In this document: positions 25,635 through 33,468 of the stretch, piece by piece
How positions within the stretch are numbered: the stretch's first letter is position 1
How the letters are laid out: the number at the start of each line of letters is the position of its first letter
Assembly: GCF_004125265.1 (NCBI RefSeq)
Contig: NZ_RDTE01000003.1
Location: 1,612,001 to 1,676,000, forward strand
From: Streptomyces lydicus
Lineage (GTDB): Bacteria; Actinomycetota; Actinomycetes; Streptomycetales; Streptomycetaceae
Length of the DNA stretch: 64,000 nucleotides
Direction of reading: 5' to 3'
Program-made: the position numbers and the translations under genes
Notes under the pieces: model-generated
What the model was told of the DNA's origin: nothing
Databases searched by the model: none
Seen by the model: only the letters and a program-made list of their open reading frames with translations

Positions 25635-26522
25635 GTGGCGGATACCGCCATGCCGGAATCCGCGGATTCCGCGGACCCGGTGAGTTCTGCGGACCCGGTC
25701 GGTTCTGCGGTCGTGGTACCGCTCGCGGTACCGGCACCGGCATCCGCACCGGAGACAGGATCACTCGGCACGGTCGAGGGGGACAGCCCCCTGGACCGTG
25801 CCGTTTGGCGTCTGCGCTCCCGGGGCTGCTGGGACGACGCGGCCGCCCTGCTGGAACCGCACGCCGTCCGGCACGCGCCGTCCGCGCTGCGCCGCGCCGC
25901 GCTGCTGGTCGAACGGTGCATGTTCACGGCCACCGGCTGGGCCGGGGCCGAGGACGCGCTGCGCGCCGCCGAGGCGCTGGCGGGCGACGACGACGAGCGG
26001 GGCGGCGCGGCCTGCGAACGCGGCCATCTCGCGTACGCCGCCACGGTCCTGGGCGTCCGCGACCGCGCCGATGAGGCCCGCTCGGCACTCGGCCGGGCCG
26101 CCGCGCTGCTGGCGCCCACCGCGGCCGGCCGCCCGCTGCTGGACTTCCGCCGCGGCCTGATGGCCGAGCATGTCGCCGACAGCCCGGACGCGGCGCGGGC
26201 CGCCTACCGCCGTGCGCACGCCGGCGCCACCGCGCACGGCGACACCCTGCTGCTGTCCTTCACCTGGCGCCATCTGGCCGGGCTCGCGCTGCGCGACGGC
26301 GAGTTGGCGGAAGCCCAGCACGGTTTCGCCGAGTCCCTGCGGATCCGCGAGGAGCTGGGCTTTCTGGTCGGCACGGCACCGGCCCTCGCGGCACTGGCCG
26401 ACGCCGCCCCGGACGCCGACGCGGACCGGCTGCGCGCCGAGGCGGCCCGGCTCTTCCGCCTGATGGGCGGCGTCCCCACCTGGCTCGCCGACCATCTGTC
26501 CACCGGCGTCACGGCGACCTAG
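25635..26522 (+). CDS. Hypothetical TPR-like helical repeat protein
   Basis: 295 residues. About 60 residues of low-complexity Ala/Ser/Pro are followed by an all-helical, Ala/Leu/Arg-rich body (about 60-285) with paired helices of the tetratricopeptide style (ERCMFTATGWAGAEDALRAAEAL, ARSALGRAAALL, AEAQHGFAESLRIREELGF). No catalytic motif is visible. It resembles the TPR halves of streptomycete LuxR/SARP regulators but lacks a DNA-binding domain, so it may be a scaffold or a shortened regulator. GGGGAGGG precedes GTG 25635. It stands alone. Confidence 0.6.
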   Translation: MADTAMPESADSADPVSSADPVGSAVVVPLAVPAPASAPETGSLGTVEGDSPLDRAVWRLRSRGCWDDAAALLEPHAVRHAPSALRRAALLVERCMFTATGWAGAEDALRAAEALAGDDDERGGAACERGHLAYAATVLGVRDRADEARSALGRAAALLAPTAAGRPLLDFRRGLMAEHVADSPDAARAAYRRAHAGATAHGDTLLLSFTWRHLAGLALRDGELAEAQHGFAESLRIREELGFLVGTAPALAALADAAPDADADRLRAEAARLFRLMGGVPTWLADHLSTGVTAT

Positions 26523-27003
26523 GGAATATCCGCCACGCGGCCCCGGCGAATGCCGCCAGCGGCCCCGGCGAGTGCCCGCCAGCAGCGTCGGCGGATGCCC
26601 GCCACACTTACGTACGGCGGCCGGTCCTCCACTCTCCGTGGCGGGCCGGCCGCCTCGTTCGCCGTCACCCTCTCCCGCTCGATCCGCCGCCTGTGCCCCC
26701 TCGTTCCGTCACCGTCAACCCCTCATCACCGGCCATGCCGGATCTTTCGACGATTGGCCGGATTCCTGTGGTCCCGGCGGTGGATCGGCCGGGCCGCGGT
26801 GGTTGCGGCCCGGCCGGCCGCCGACGCGCCAGGGGAACCCTGAGGTGGGACTATGAGCCGAAGGCCCGGGGCAGGGATGTCTCACGACGCCCCACAGGCC
26901 CCGAGAATGGCCGCAAGTCGCACTGTGAGGCGGCAGCGGGGTATGGATGCTGGTCCGGGACCAGCCCGGCCCCACCCACTGGCACAGCCTTTCAGGAGGC
27001 CAC
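26523..27003. other. Gene-free region
   Basis: 481 bases without a convincing ORF. Short GC-rich direct repeats (CCCCGGCGA-type, 26540-26575) are present, and the 3' end must hold the promoter of the methyltransferase gene at 27004. I see no remnant. Confidence 0.5.
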
Positions 27004-27879
27004 ATGACAGCAGGAGTGACCAACACGACCGCTGCGAGCGACTGGGGCAAGGCAGATTTCGAGGCGATCTACAACTGCCCGGATCCCCGTCGGTACTTCA
27101 CCACACTGCACCCCCTGGACTACCAGATTCCGCACCACGGCCAAGCGGTGTTCCGCGCCGTGGCCGAGTCCCTGCAGCGGCACCGCAGCGACCGCCCGCC
27201 CTTGAACGTCGTCGACCTCTGCTGCTCGTACGGGGTCAACGCCGCACTGCTCAACCACGAGCTGTCCCTCACCGACCTCTACGGCCGCTATACCGTGAAC
27301 GGCAAGGCGCAGCCGTCCACCGCCCAACTCCTGGAAGAGGACCGCACGTTCTTCGCCACCCGGCGGCGTGCCGAACCCCTCAGGGTGACCGGCATCGACG
27401 CGGCGGACCGCGCGGTCGGCTACGCCCGGGCGGTCGGCCTGCTCGACCACGGCTTCGCGGAGAACCTGGAATTCGACGACCCGAGCCCGGAACTGCGGAA
27501 GGTACTGGCCGGCACCGACCTGATCACCGTCACCGGCGGCGTCGGCTATATCTCCGCCCGCACCTTCGCCCGCCTCTTCGACTGTGTGTCCTCGCCGCCG
27601 TGGGTCGCCGCGTTCGTGCTGCGCGAGGTGTCCTACCGGCCGATCTCCGCCCTGCTGGCCCGGGCCGGCCTGGTGACGGAGAGACTCACCACCCGTACGT
27701 TCCGTCAGCGGCGGTTCGCCGACGGCAACGAGCGACAGGCGGCGTTCGAGGCGCTGGCCGCCCGCGATCTGTCCACCGCACACAAGGAAGCCGACGGCTT
27801 CTACCACGCCGATCTCTACCTCTCCCGGCCCGCCGCCGATGTCGCGGCGCTGCCACTGGAGGAACTGCTGCCCGGCTGA
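27004..27879 (+). CDS. SAM-dependent methyltransferase-like protein
   Basis: 291 residues. A Rossmann-type core is suggested by LNVVDLCCSYGVNAALLNHEL (motif I variant, about 73-93, with CCSYG in place of GxGxG), RVTGIDAADRAVGYARAVGLLD (motif II) and DLITVTGGVGYISARTFARLF. It probably binds SAM, but the altered glycine loop leaves catalysis uncertain. The C-terminal third (FYHADLYLSRPAAD) is unlike common families. AGGAGG lies just ahead of ATG 27004, which I prefer to the longer frame from 26947. No operon partner; a GntR regulator converges from the other side. Confidence 0.6.
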   Translation: MTAGVTNTTAASDWGKADFEAIYNCPDPRRYFTTLHPLDYQIPHHGQAVFRAVAESLQRHRSDRPPLNVVDLCCSYGVNAALLNHELSLTDLYGRYTVNGKAQPSTAQLLEEDRTFFATRRRAEPLRVTGIDAADRAVGYARAVGLLDHGFAENLEFDDPSPELRKVLAGTDLITVTGGVGYISARTFARLFDCVSSPPWVAAFVLREVSYRPISALLARAGLVTERLTTRTFRQRRFADGNERQAAFEALAARDLSTAHKEADGFYHADLYLSRPAADVAALPLEELLPG

Positions 27880-27918
27880 GCCGACGGCGCCGCCCGGCTG
27901 AGCGGTCGGCGGACCGGC

Positions 27919-28617
27919 TCAGTGCGGGTGGCGCGCCACCGACACGTGCTCGCGGGCGATCCGCTCGGCCACCGCGTACTCCTGGGCGACCAGGGCGTCG
28001 AGCAGCGCCGTGTGCTCGGAGGCGTCGGCCAGCAGCTCGGCGGTACGCCGCCGGGAGCCGCCGGCCGGCGGCCACTGCGCACGGCGGAGCAGATCGCCGG
28101 TGACCTCGGTGAGCCTGCGATTGCCGGTGAGCGACATCAGGGCGTCGTGGAAGGCGTGGTCGGCCTCGGCGTAGCCGACGCTGTCACCGCGGGCGGCGGC
28201 CGTGACGCCCGCGTCGGCGAGCGGGCGCAGCCCCTCCCAGCGCTCAGGAGGCAGCGCCCGCGCCAGCCGGACGATCGCGGGCACCTCCAGCATCGCCCGG
28301 ACCTCGGCCAGCTCGGCGAGGTCGCGGGGGCTGCGCTCGGCGACCCGGAAGCCGCGGTTGGGCACGACCTCGACGGCGCCTTCCCCCGCGAGCTGCTGCA
28401 TGGCCTCCCGGACCGGGGTCGCCGAGACGCCGTAGCGCTCGGCGAGCGCGGGCGCGGAGTAGACCTCGCCCGGGGCCAGCTCCCCGCCGACCAGCGCATG
28501 GCGCAGCGCGGCCAGCACCTGGCCGCGGACGGAGTGCCGCCGGGGCGCGGCGGGGCCGGTCTGCGCGGGCACCCACGCCCCGGCGCACGGCTCCCGTTCC
28601 GCTGTGCCCTGCTCCAT
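27919..28617 (-). CDS. GntR-family regulator (FCD subfamily)
   Basis: 232 residues. An N-terminal winged helix (RGQVLAALRHALVGGELAPGEVYSAPALAERYGVSATPVREAMQQLAGEGAVEVVPNRGFRV) is followed by an all-helical FCD ligand domain (about 100-225) with the expected acidic and His residues (DHAFHDAL, EHTALLDAL). FCD proteins usually sense carboxylic acids. AGGAGGAACC precedes ATG 28617; the ATG ten codons upstream lacks such a site. It is divergent from the FhuF-like gene but the promoters seem independent. The target is unclear. Confidence 0.88.
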   Translation of the reverse strand: MEQGTAEREPCAGAWVPAQTGPAAPRRHSVRGQVLAALRHALVGGELAPGEVYSAPALAERYGVSATPVREAMQQLAGEGAVEVVPNRGFRVAERSPRDLAELAEVRAMLEVPAIVRLARALPPERWEGLRPLADAGVTAAARGDSVGYAEADHAFHDALMSLTGNRRLTEVTGDLLRRAQWPPAGGSRRRTAELLADASEHTALLDALVAQEYAVAERIAREHVSVARHPH

Positions 28618-28753
28618 GACGGTTCCTCCTGACGTTTCCAGCACCATAGGCGGCGCACGCCCCAGTTCAAATCCGGGGAGCCGTCCGGAAGTCGCCGGGA
28701 AGCCGCGCGGGCCACCGGGACTGACGTTCAGCGAGCACGGGTAAGCCTTCAGG

Positions 28754-28772
28754 TAAGGTAAGCCTTACCTGT
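28754..28772. promoter_or_regulatory. IdeR/DmdR1-type iron box
   Basis: The 19 bases match the actinobacterial iron box TWAGGTWAGSCTWACCTWA at 17 positions; the two mismatches are at the right end. The core AGGTAAG-C-CTTACCT (28756-28770) is a perfect palindrome. It lies 28 bases before the FhuF-like start, where an Fe2+-loaded repressor would block transcription. Confidence 0.8.
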
Positions 28773-28800
28773 CGACGATCGCGATTCGGTGGTCTCCCGC

Positions 28801-29640
28801 ATGACTCGTGCCCCCGCCGCCCCGCCTGCCGTCCACCCCGTCGCCGAGGCCTACGCCCGGCTCTCCGCGGCCTTCCCCGGCCTGCGGGTGACCCTGTGGG
28901 ACGCCGCCCCGCCCAGCGGCGACGGCTGGGTGTGCGCGGCCGGGCTCGCGGCCGGCGGCGAGAGCCTGGATGCCTTCCTCGCCTGGGACGACGCGCAGAT
29001 CGTGCGGGATTACGGACAGCGCGCCCGTCCGGACGTCATCGCGAGCTTCGCCCTGCACCGCTACGCCTGGCCCGCCTGCCTGCTGATCACCCTCCCCTGG
29101 TTCCTGCACCGCCGGGTCCCGCACCTGCCCGTGCAGGACGTCTCCTTCCAGCGCGAGCTGGGCAGGATGGCGGTGCGGATCAGCACCTTCAGCTGCCTCC
29201 CGGACGACCCCGCCGCGGCGCGGCCCGGCGCCCGGGTCGTACCGGACGAGGAGGCCCTGCGGGCGGAGGTACGGGCGGCGGTGGCCCAGCACCTCCGGCC
29301 CGTGCTGGAGGGCTTTGGCACCCGGATGCGGCGCGGGCCGCGGGCGCTGTGGGGCATGGCGTCCGACGAGGTCGTGGAGGGCCTGTGGTACCTCGGGCAC
29401 CTCCTGGGCGAGGAGCCACGCGCCGTGGCCGAGCTGGAGTTGCTGCTGCCGGGCGCCACCGCTCCGTACGTGGGCGGTGCGGGATTCCGCGAACTGACCG
29501 GGCCGCGCGGCCGGTCGCTGGCGACCCGGGACCGTGCCAGCTGCTGCATGTTCTACACACTGCGCCCCGAGGACACCTGCGTCACCTGCCCGCGCACCGC
29601 GGACGAGGAGCGCATCAGGCGCCTCACCGCGGGCACTTGA
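28801..29640 (+). CDS. FhuF-like (2Fe-2S) ferric-siderophore reductase
   Basis: 279 residues. The C-terminus carries the FhuF-type cluster motif in RASCCMFYTLRPEDTCVTCP (C-C-x10-C-x2-C), which binds an unusual 2Fe-2S centre used to reduce iron in siderophores. The body (PWFLHRRVPHLPVQDVSFQRELGRMAVRIS) fits the FhuF superfamily. The iron box 28 bases upstream supports a role in iron release under starvation. I use ATG 28801; a GTG at 28789 is in frame and neither has a clear ribosome binding site. There are no siderophore genes nearby, so the substrate is unknown. Confidence 0.85.
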   Translation: MTRAPAAPPAVHPVAEAYARLSAAFPGLRVTLWDAAPPSGDGWVCAAGLAAGGESLDAFLAWDDAQIVRDYGQRARPDVIASFALHRYAWPACLLITLPWFLHRRVPHLPVQDVSFQRELGRMAVRISTFSCLPDDPAAARPGARVVPDEEALRAEVRAAVAQHLRPVLEGFGTRMRRGPRALWGMASDEVVEGLWYLGHLLGEEPRAVAELELLLPGATAPYVGGAGFRELTGPRGRSLATRDRASCCMFYTLRPEDTCVTCPRTADEERIRRLTAGT

Positions 29641-29645
29641 CCTCT

Positions 29646-29671
29646 GCGGCGGGCCGGGTCGAGCCCGCCGC
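29646..29671. terminator. Bidirectional terminator between convergent genes
   Basis: GCGGCGGGC (29646-29654) and GCCCGCCGC (29663-29671) form a 9-bp stem with an 8-base loop, 5 bases after the FhuF-like stop and before the converging methyltransferase stop. Confidence 0.65.
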
Positions 29672-29725
29672 CCCGCGCCGCACGGGCGGCACGGGGAACG
29701 GTGCCCGCGGGGAGGTGCACCGGGG

Positions 29726-30427
29726 TTACAGGCTGGGCAGATCGAAGAAGATCATCGGGTTGTGGCGGCTGTCGCGGACCGGCTCGTCGAGCCCGAGGCC
29801 CTTCTTGATCTCGGCTATCTCCGCGTACTCCGCCGGGGACTTGGCCGGCGACGGCGTGAAGAACTCCACGTTGTTCTCGGCGAGCCACTTGACGATGACG
29901 GAGCCCTCGCTGAACGGCTTGGGGCGACGCCCGTGGTAGACGTCGTGCACGCTGGTGGGCGTGCCGCCGGGCACGGCCGGGAACAGGTTCTCTATGTACC
30001 AACGGGCAAAGCGCGCACCGTGGTCGGCGTCGATGAACAGGTAGTCGACATCCTGCGGAATGCTGCCCAGATTCTCGCGGACATCGCCCTTGGTGAAGGT
30101 CCACTGGCCGGTCAGCTCACCCGGCACATTGCGCACCACGTGGTCCACGATGTCGAACGAGTACAGATGTCCGGTGCCGTTGTCGCGCAGCGCGCTCAGC
30201 TGCCAGATGGTGGACCAGCCGTAGAAAGTGCCGATCTCCACCACCTTCGCGGGCCGCAGCTCGCGCAGCCGCATGTAGGAGATCTCCGCCTCCACGTCGT
30301 CCAGCTGAGCCTTCATGGCCTTGCCGCGCTCCCTCAGGAGACTGCGCTGGGCGTCCTTGACCTTCCTCAAGTCGGCCTCGTACTTGGTGTACAGAGTGCG
30401 CAGCGAATCGAGAGAGAGTGCTTCCAT
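29726..30427 (-). CDS. CmcI-like class I SAM-dependent methyltransferase
   Basis: 233 residues. A helical N-terminus is followed by a Rossmann core of the CmcI/macrocin-O-methyltransferase style: AKVVEIGTFYGWSTIWQLSAL (motif I), GHLYSFDIVDHVVRNVPGEL, DVDYLFIDADHGARFARWYIENLFPAVPGG (acidic metal-binding pattern DADH) and TSVHDVYH. It probably methylates a sugar or secondary metabolite oxygen. The start at ATG 30427 has GGAGGA directly upstream; the frame to 30529 overlaps an acyltransferase remnant. That remnant precedes it in the same direction, which hints at a decayed biosynthetic cluster. Confidence 0.8.
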   Translation of the reverse strand: MEALSLDSLRTLYTKYEADLRKVKDAQRSLLRERGKAMKAQLDDVEAEISYMRLRELRPAKVVEIGTFYGWSTIWQLSALRDNGTGHLYSFDIVDHVVRNVPGELTGQWTFTKGDVRENLGSIPQDVDYLFIDADHGARFARWYIENLFPAVPGGTPTSVHDVYHGRRPKPFSEGSVIVKWLAENNVEFFTPSPAKSPAEYAEIAEIKKGLGLDEPVRDSRHNPMIFFDLPSL

Positions 30428-30509
30428 TGCTCCTCCAAGGAATACCGGAAGGGCCGCTCCGGCCGCTTCCGTGACGTTCGGACGGGCCGGCCCGACGGCT
30501 TGCGAGCGG

Positions 30510-30870
30510 TACGCCCGCGCCCGGTCCATGGCGTGTTCTCCGCCTCACGGAAGGCGGTACACAGCACCACGAGCACGATCGCGGATACCGGTACCCAGCC
30601 GATGCGGACCGGCACCCACGGCGGGTGATCGGGATTGACGTGCAATCCCGACAACGGCCGCCCCGTTCCGGGGGAGGTCACCGTGACCGTGAGCATGGCC
30701 GTCTGATGCCAGAGAAAGATCGTGATCGCCGAAAGGTTTATCACGGTCGCTCCTGCCCAGGCGAATTGCCCGGGACGGCCCCGTAGTTCCTTCCCCGGCA
30801 AGGCACCTGACGCCAGGGCGAAGGCCGGTCCACCGGGCGCCACAGCGGACCACACCGCAGCATCGCGGCA
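30510..30870 (-). pseudogene. Remnant of an acyltransferase family 3 membrane protein
   Basis: In one frame the strand reads WAGATVINLSAITIFLWHQT and onward (AMLTVTVT, WVPVRIGWVPVSAIVLVVLC), matching the last transmembrane helices of OafA-type acyltransferases, where N-x-x-A-x-T-I-F-L-W-H-x-T-A is characteristic. Everything N-terminal of it is missing, and no start codon or ribosome binding site fits. The ends are approximate. It is a decayed fragment directly upstream of the CmcI-like methyltransferase. Confidence 0.6.
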
Positions 30871-31007
30871 CCGCACCAGGCCGGGCCGGAGGTGACTGCG
30901 ACGAGGGTGACTGACCTGCTTCAACTCACGTTCACCCGCGCGCAGTTGTCTGCCGTCCGCCCGGACGTGGGCGGACGGCAGTGACCACACCCCTGCGACT
31001 TCCACCC

Positions 31008-31691
31008 TCACAGTTGCTCGGTGGCCATGCGCTGTCCGCCGGCGTCGAGAATGACGAGGTTCCTCGCCACCCCGGGCCCGTCGTCTGCGTCCCACCACTG
31101 TGCGAAGGCGGCGGCGAACTCTTCGGCCTCGGCCCGTGAGCTGTAGTCGGTGGACACTTCAACGTCATAGTCGGCGCGGGTGAGTTCGACGGTGAACACG
31201 CGGCCGGCATGACGGGCGGTCGCTGTATCGCCCTCATTCCGTGCCCATGCCTGGAAGCCTTCGAGGAGCCGCGGATTCAACTCTCTTTTGGTGAGAGGGC
31301 GAGCCGGGGGATGCTGCGGGGCGTCGCCGACCCCGTCATGGCAGCCCTTCACCCAGGACCCGCGGTCCTGGCCGGCCTTGGCTCCCGCCTCAAGGGCACG
31401 ACGGGCGCAGCCGCCCCCCACCACCTCGCGTACCGCGGCGCCTTTGCCGCCCGCGTCATGGAGCGTCCGGCCTGCCTCGTACCCCGCCTCATAGGCCTTC
31501 CTGAAGTCGGGTAAGGCAGTGGGACGCTTTCCGGCCGGGCTTGCCGCACGTGCGCCACCGGAGGTCGGTGCGTCGGCGGAGGCCGGTGTGCCGTCCGTGC
31601 CGCACGCCGATACCGCCACGAATCCCGCGGCCACCGCCGCGGCCGCCGCCGTGCGCCGCAGTAAATGGCCTTTCCCCGTACGTGGACTCAT
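31008..31691 (-). CDS. Putative secreted lipoprotein
   Basis: 227 residues. The N-terminus has Arg residues, a hydrophobic Ala/Val core and the lipobox-like VAVSAC (Cys at about residue 30), so it is probably lipidated and anchored outside the membrane. The mature part begins with a Ser/Ala/Pro linker, then DFRKAYEAGYEAGRTLHDAGGKGAAVREVVGGGCARRALEAG, a pattern seen in streptomycete surface lipoproteins, and a C-terminal alpha/beta segment. Function unknown. I prefer ATG 31691 (MSPRTGK) over the ATG six codons upstream. It is divergent from the antiporter remnant. Confidence 0.7.
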   Translation of the reverse strand: MSPRTGKGHLLRRTAAAAAVAAGFVAVSACGTDGTPASADAPTSGGARAASPAGKRPTALPDFRKAYEAGYEAGRTLHDAGGKGAAVREVVGGGCARRALEAGAKAGQDRGSWVKGCHDGVGDAPQHPPARPLTKRELNPRLLEGFQAWARNEGDTATARHAGRVFTVELTRADYDVEVSTDYSSRAEAEEFAAAFAQWWDADDGPGVARNLVILDAGGQRMATEQL

Positions 31692-31773
31692 TCCTCGGGC
31701 TCCAAACATAGGCGCGACTCAACTCAAGGGGTGAGAGCCCGCAAACCGCGCCCTTGGTTCCCACGCCCGGGGC

Positions 31774-32090
31774 TGGGTGACGGCGCTGTCCGTACTGGCC
31801 TCGGCGGTCACCGGTAGCGCCGTGCCAATGGCCGGGGCCCGGGTGTTCCTCGGTCTCGGTACCCGTCCGCCCGACGCCCCGGAAGGAACAACGGGCAAGG
31901 CGGAGGGACCGGAGGCCCGCGGCGGGCACCTGACCGCATCCCGGAATCCATGCTCGCGGCCCCGGCACTCCTGCTCGCCGGGGTGCCGGCGGCGGGACTC
32001 GCGCCCGGCCTGCGCGCCAGGTCAGGGTCCTCGTCGCCGCTCCTCGCGCGTACCTGCGCGGCGGTCCGTACCGGCGCCGTCTCCACTCGC
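31774..32090 (+). pseudogene. Remnant of a Mrp/complex-I-type antiporter subunit
   Basis: Two frames carry pieces of the C-terminus of a proton-conducting membrane subunit (MnhD/NuoN type): WVTALSVLASAVTGSAVPMAGARVFLGLG with TRPPDAPE from 31774, then, in another frame from 31950, MLAAPALLLAGVPAAGLAPG. The order and the RVFLGLG-RPP-DAP spacing fit that family. Frame disruption and the absence of the N-terminal 80% show decay. Ends are approximate. No neighbouring mrp genes remain. Confidence 0.5.
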
Positions 32091-32379
32091 CCCCTCTTGC
32101 GTCCTGCGACGCCCGGAGCCGTGCCGCAGGCCGGCCATGATGCCCTGGTCGGCCCTCCCGTGTCGCGCGCGCGGTGGTTTCGGCGTGAAGTGGAGAGGGC
32201 GCCCGGCCGTGGAGGTGCCGCAGGCCGGGCAGCAGAACAGCGACGGCCGCTCCCGCAGGAACGCCTCAGGAACCCATGAGGAGCATCGCAAGGCCCCCGG
32301 CCGCTGACCCGGCCCACCGGGCCCGTCGTCCGCGGCACCGTGAGCGAGTGCCCTGACAGAGAGAACGGCCAGGACAGCA
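32091..32379. other. Gene-free region after the antiporter remnant
   Basis: With the remnant, about 690 bases between 31692 and 32379 lack an intact gene. This last part has no recognisable coding or repeat structure. The promoter of the gene at 32380 is presumably here. Confidence 0.4.
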
Positions 32380-32820
32380 ATGCACGACAACAGCGGCGAA
32401 CCGACGGCCACACCGCATCCGAGGGTGTGCGAACTGTGCGGCACGGCCATCCACCGGACCTCGCAGGTCTCCGGCCGGGTCCGCGACTCCTCCTGGATCC
32501 ACCCTTACGACTCGGAGCAGGACGGTGAACGGCTCCTGGCCGCCTGCAGCCCCGGCCACCTCGACCAGCTCCGGCAGCGCTACCGCCGGCGGCCGTTCGT
32601 CAAAGAAGAGCTCTGGGCGGGAAAGATCGACCGTGCCCTGCGCGCACAGCCCGACCTCGACGAGGAAGAACTCGCCGATGTCACGGGGCTGAACTTTATC
32701 CAGATCGAACACGCGCTCACCTGGGAGAGCGAACGCTTCCTGGAGGAACGGGCCGCACGAGGCGGTCACGAGGGGCCGGACGGCGGATCCGGCAGACCGA
32801 ACACCCAGGGACTGAACTGA
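32380..32820 (+). CDS. Hypothetical protein with an N-terminal CxxC motif
   Basis: 146 residues. It opens with CELCGTAIHR and continues DSSWIHPYDSEQDGERLLAACSPGHLDQL, where CxxC plus downstream Cys and His could bind zinc. The middle (KEELWAGKIDRALRAQPDLDEEELADVTGLNFIQIEHALTWESERF) looks like a small helical domain, possibly a helix-turn-helix. It resembles uncharacterised streptomycete proteins. The last 20 residues are Gly-rich and disordered. Function unknown. Confidence 0.6.
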   Translation: MHDNSGEPTATPHPRVCELCGTAIHRTSQVSGRVRDSSWIHPYDSEQDGERLLAACSPGHLDQLRQRYRRRPFVKEELWAGKIDRALRAQPDLDEEELADVTGLNFIQIEHALTWESERFLEERAARGGHEGPDGGSGRPNTQGLN

Positions 32821-32912
32821 CACCGGGACACCCAGGGGCCGCACTGACACCGGGCTCGCCCCCAACCGGCACCGGGTCCGCCCTCACCCACACAGCTCCC
32901 CCGGGCCGTCCC

Positions 32913-33311
32913 TCAGCGGTCTTGCCTCTGGACGGCCTCGGGGGTGACGGGCGTGAAGAGGTTGATCAGATTCCCGTCGGGATCCCGGAGGAGGAGCGAG
33001 CGGTTGCCCCACGGCATCGTCGTCGGCTTCTGGACGAACTCGTCGCAGAGGGACGTCAGACGCGCGTACTCCGCGTCGACGTCGGCGACACGGAACTCGG
33101 TGATCACCGTGCGGTTGGCGGCCGGCTCGGCACTGCCGGCGCCGAACAGCGCCACCGTGCGCTCACCGGCGAGCGCAAGCGTGCCCGACTCCGTCACGAG
33201 CTCGGCGAACTCGGGGGTCGACCATGTCGCCGGAACGCCGGTGACCTGTTCGTAGAACGCGACGAGGCGAGCGACGTCACGGGTGATCACGCGGAGCGAA
33301 ACCAGGTTCAT
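32913..33311 (-). CDS. VOC-family (glyoxalase/bleomycin resistance) protein
   Basis: 132 residues, one VOC module pair. LVSLRVITRDVARLVAFYEQVTGVPA opens the first beta-alpha-beta unit, and TEFRVADVDAEYARLTSLCDEFVQKPTTMPWGNRSLLLRDPDGNLINLFTPV forms the second, with the family's late D-P-D-G-N-L-I. Members bind metals or sequester drugs. The start is ATG 33311 with AGGAAGG upstream; the longer frame is only the 18-bp repeats read as protein. It is divergent from the WYL regulator, which likely controls it. Confidence 0.85.
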   Translation of the reverse strand: MNLVSLRVITRDVARLVAFYEQVTGVPATWSTPEFAELVTESGTLALAGERTVALFGAGSAEPAANRTVITEFRVADVDAEYARLTSLCDEFVQKPTTMPWGNRSLLLRDPDGNLINLFTPVTPEAVQRQDR

Positions 33312-33324
33312 CAGGGGCCTTCCT

Positions 33325-33396
33325 GTCAGAAGTGACGCGTCTGTCAGAAGTAACGCGCCGGTCAGAAGTGACACACCGGTCAGAAGTGACGCGGGA
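33325..33396. repeat. Four 18-bp tandem repeats in a divergent promoter
   Basis: Units at 33325-33342, 33343-33360, 33361-33378 and 33379-33396, each starting GTCAGAAGT and differing at a few positions. They fill the region next to the VOC gene start and point to a multi-site operator or to slippage expansion. Confidence 0.92.
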
Positions 33397-33423
33397 TGGA
33401 GGAACGCCTCGAACGCTAGGACC

Positions 33424-33450
33424 TATACCGGACAGAATCCGCCCGGTATA
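33424..33450. promoter_or_regulatory. Operator-like inverted repeat upstream of the WYL regulator
   Basis: TATACCGG (33424-33431) and CCGGTATA (33443-33450) are perfect 8-bp arms with an 11-base spacer, ending 18 bases before the WYL start codon, so it overlaps the likely promoter. The centre spacing of about 19-20 bases suits a dimer on one DNA face. Confidence 0.7.
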
Positions 33451-33468
33451 TACAGCAGACTTGCCGGA

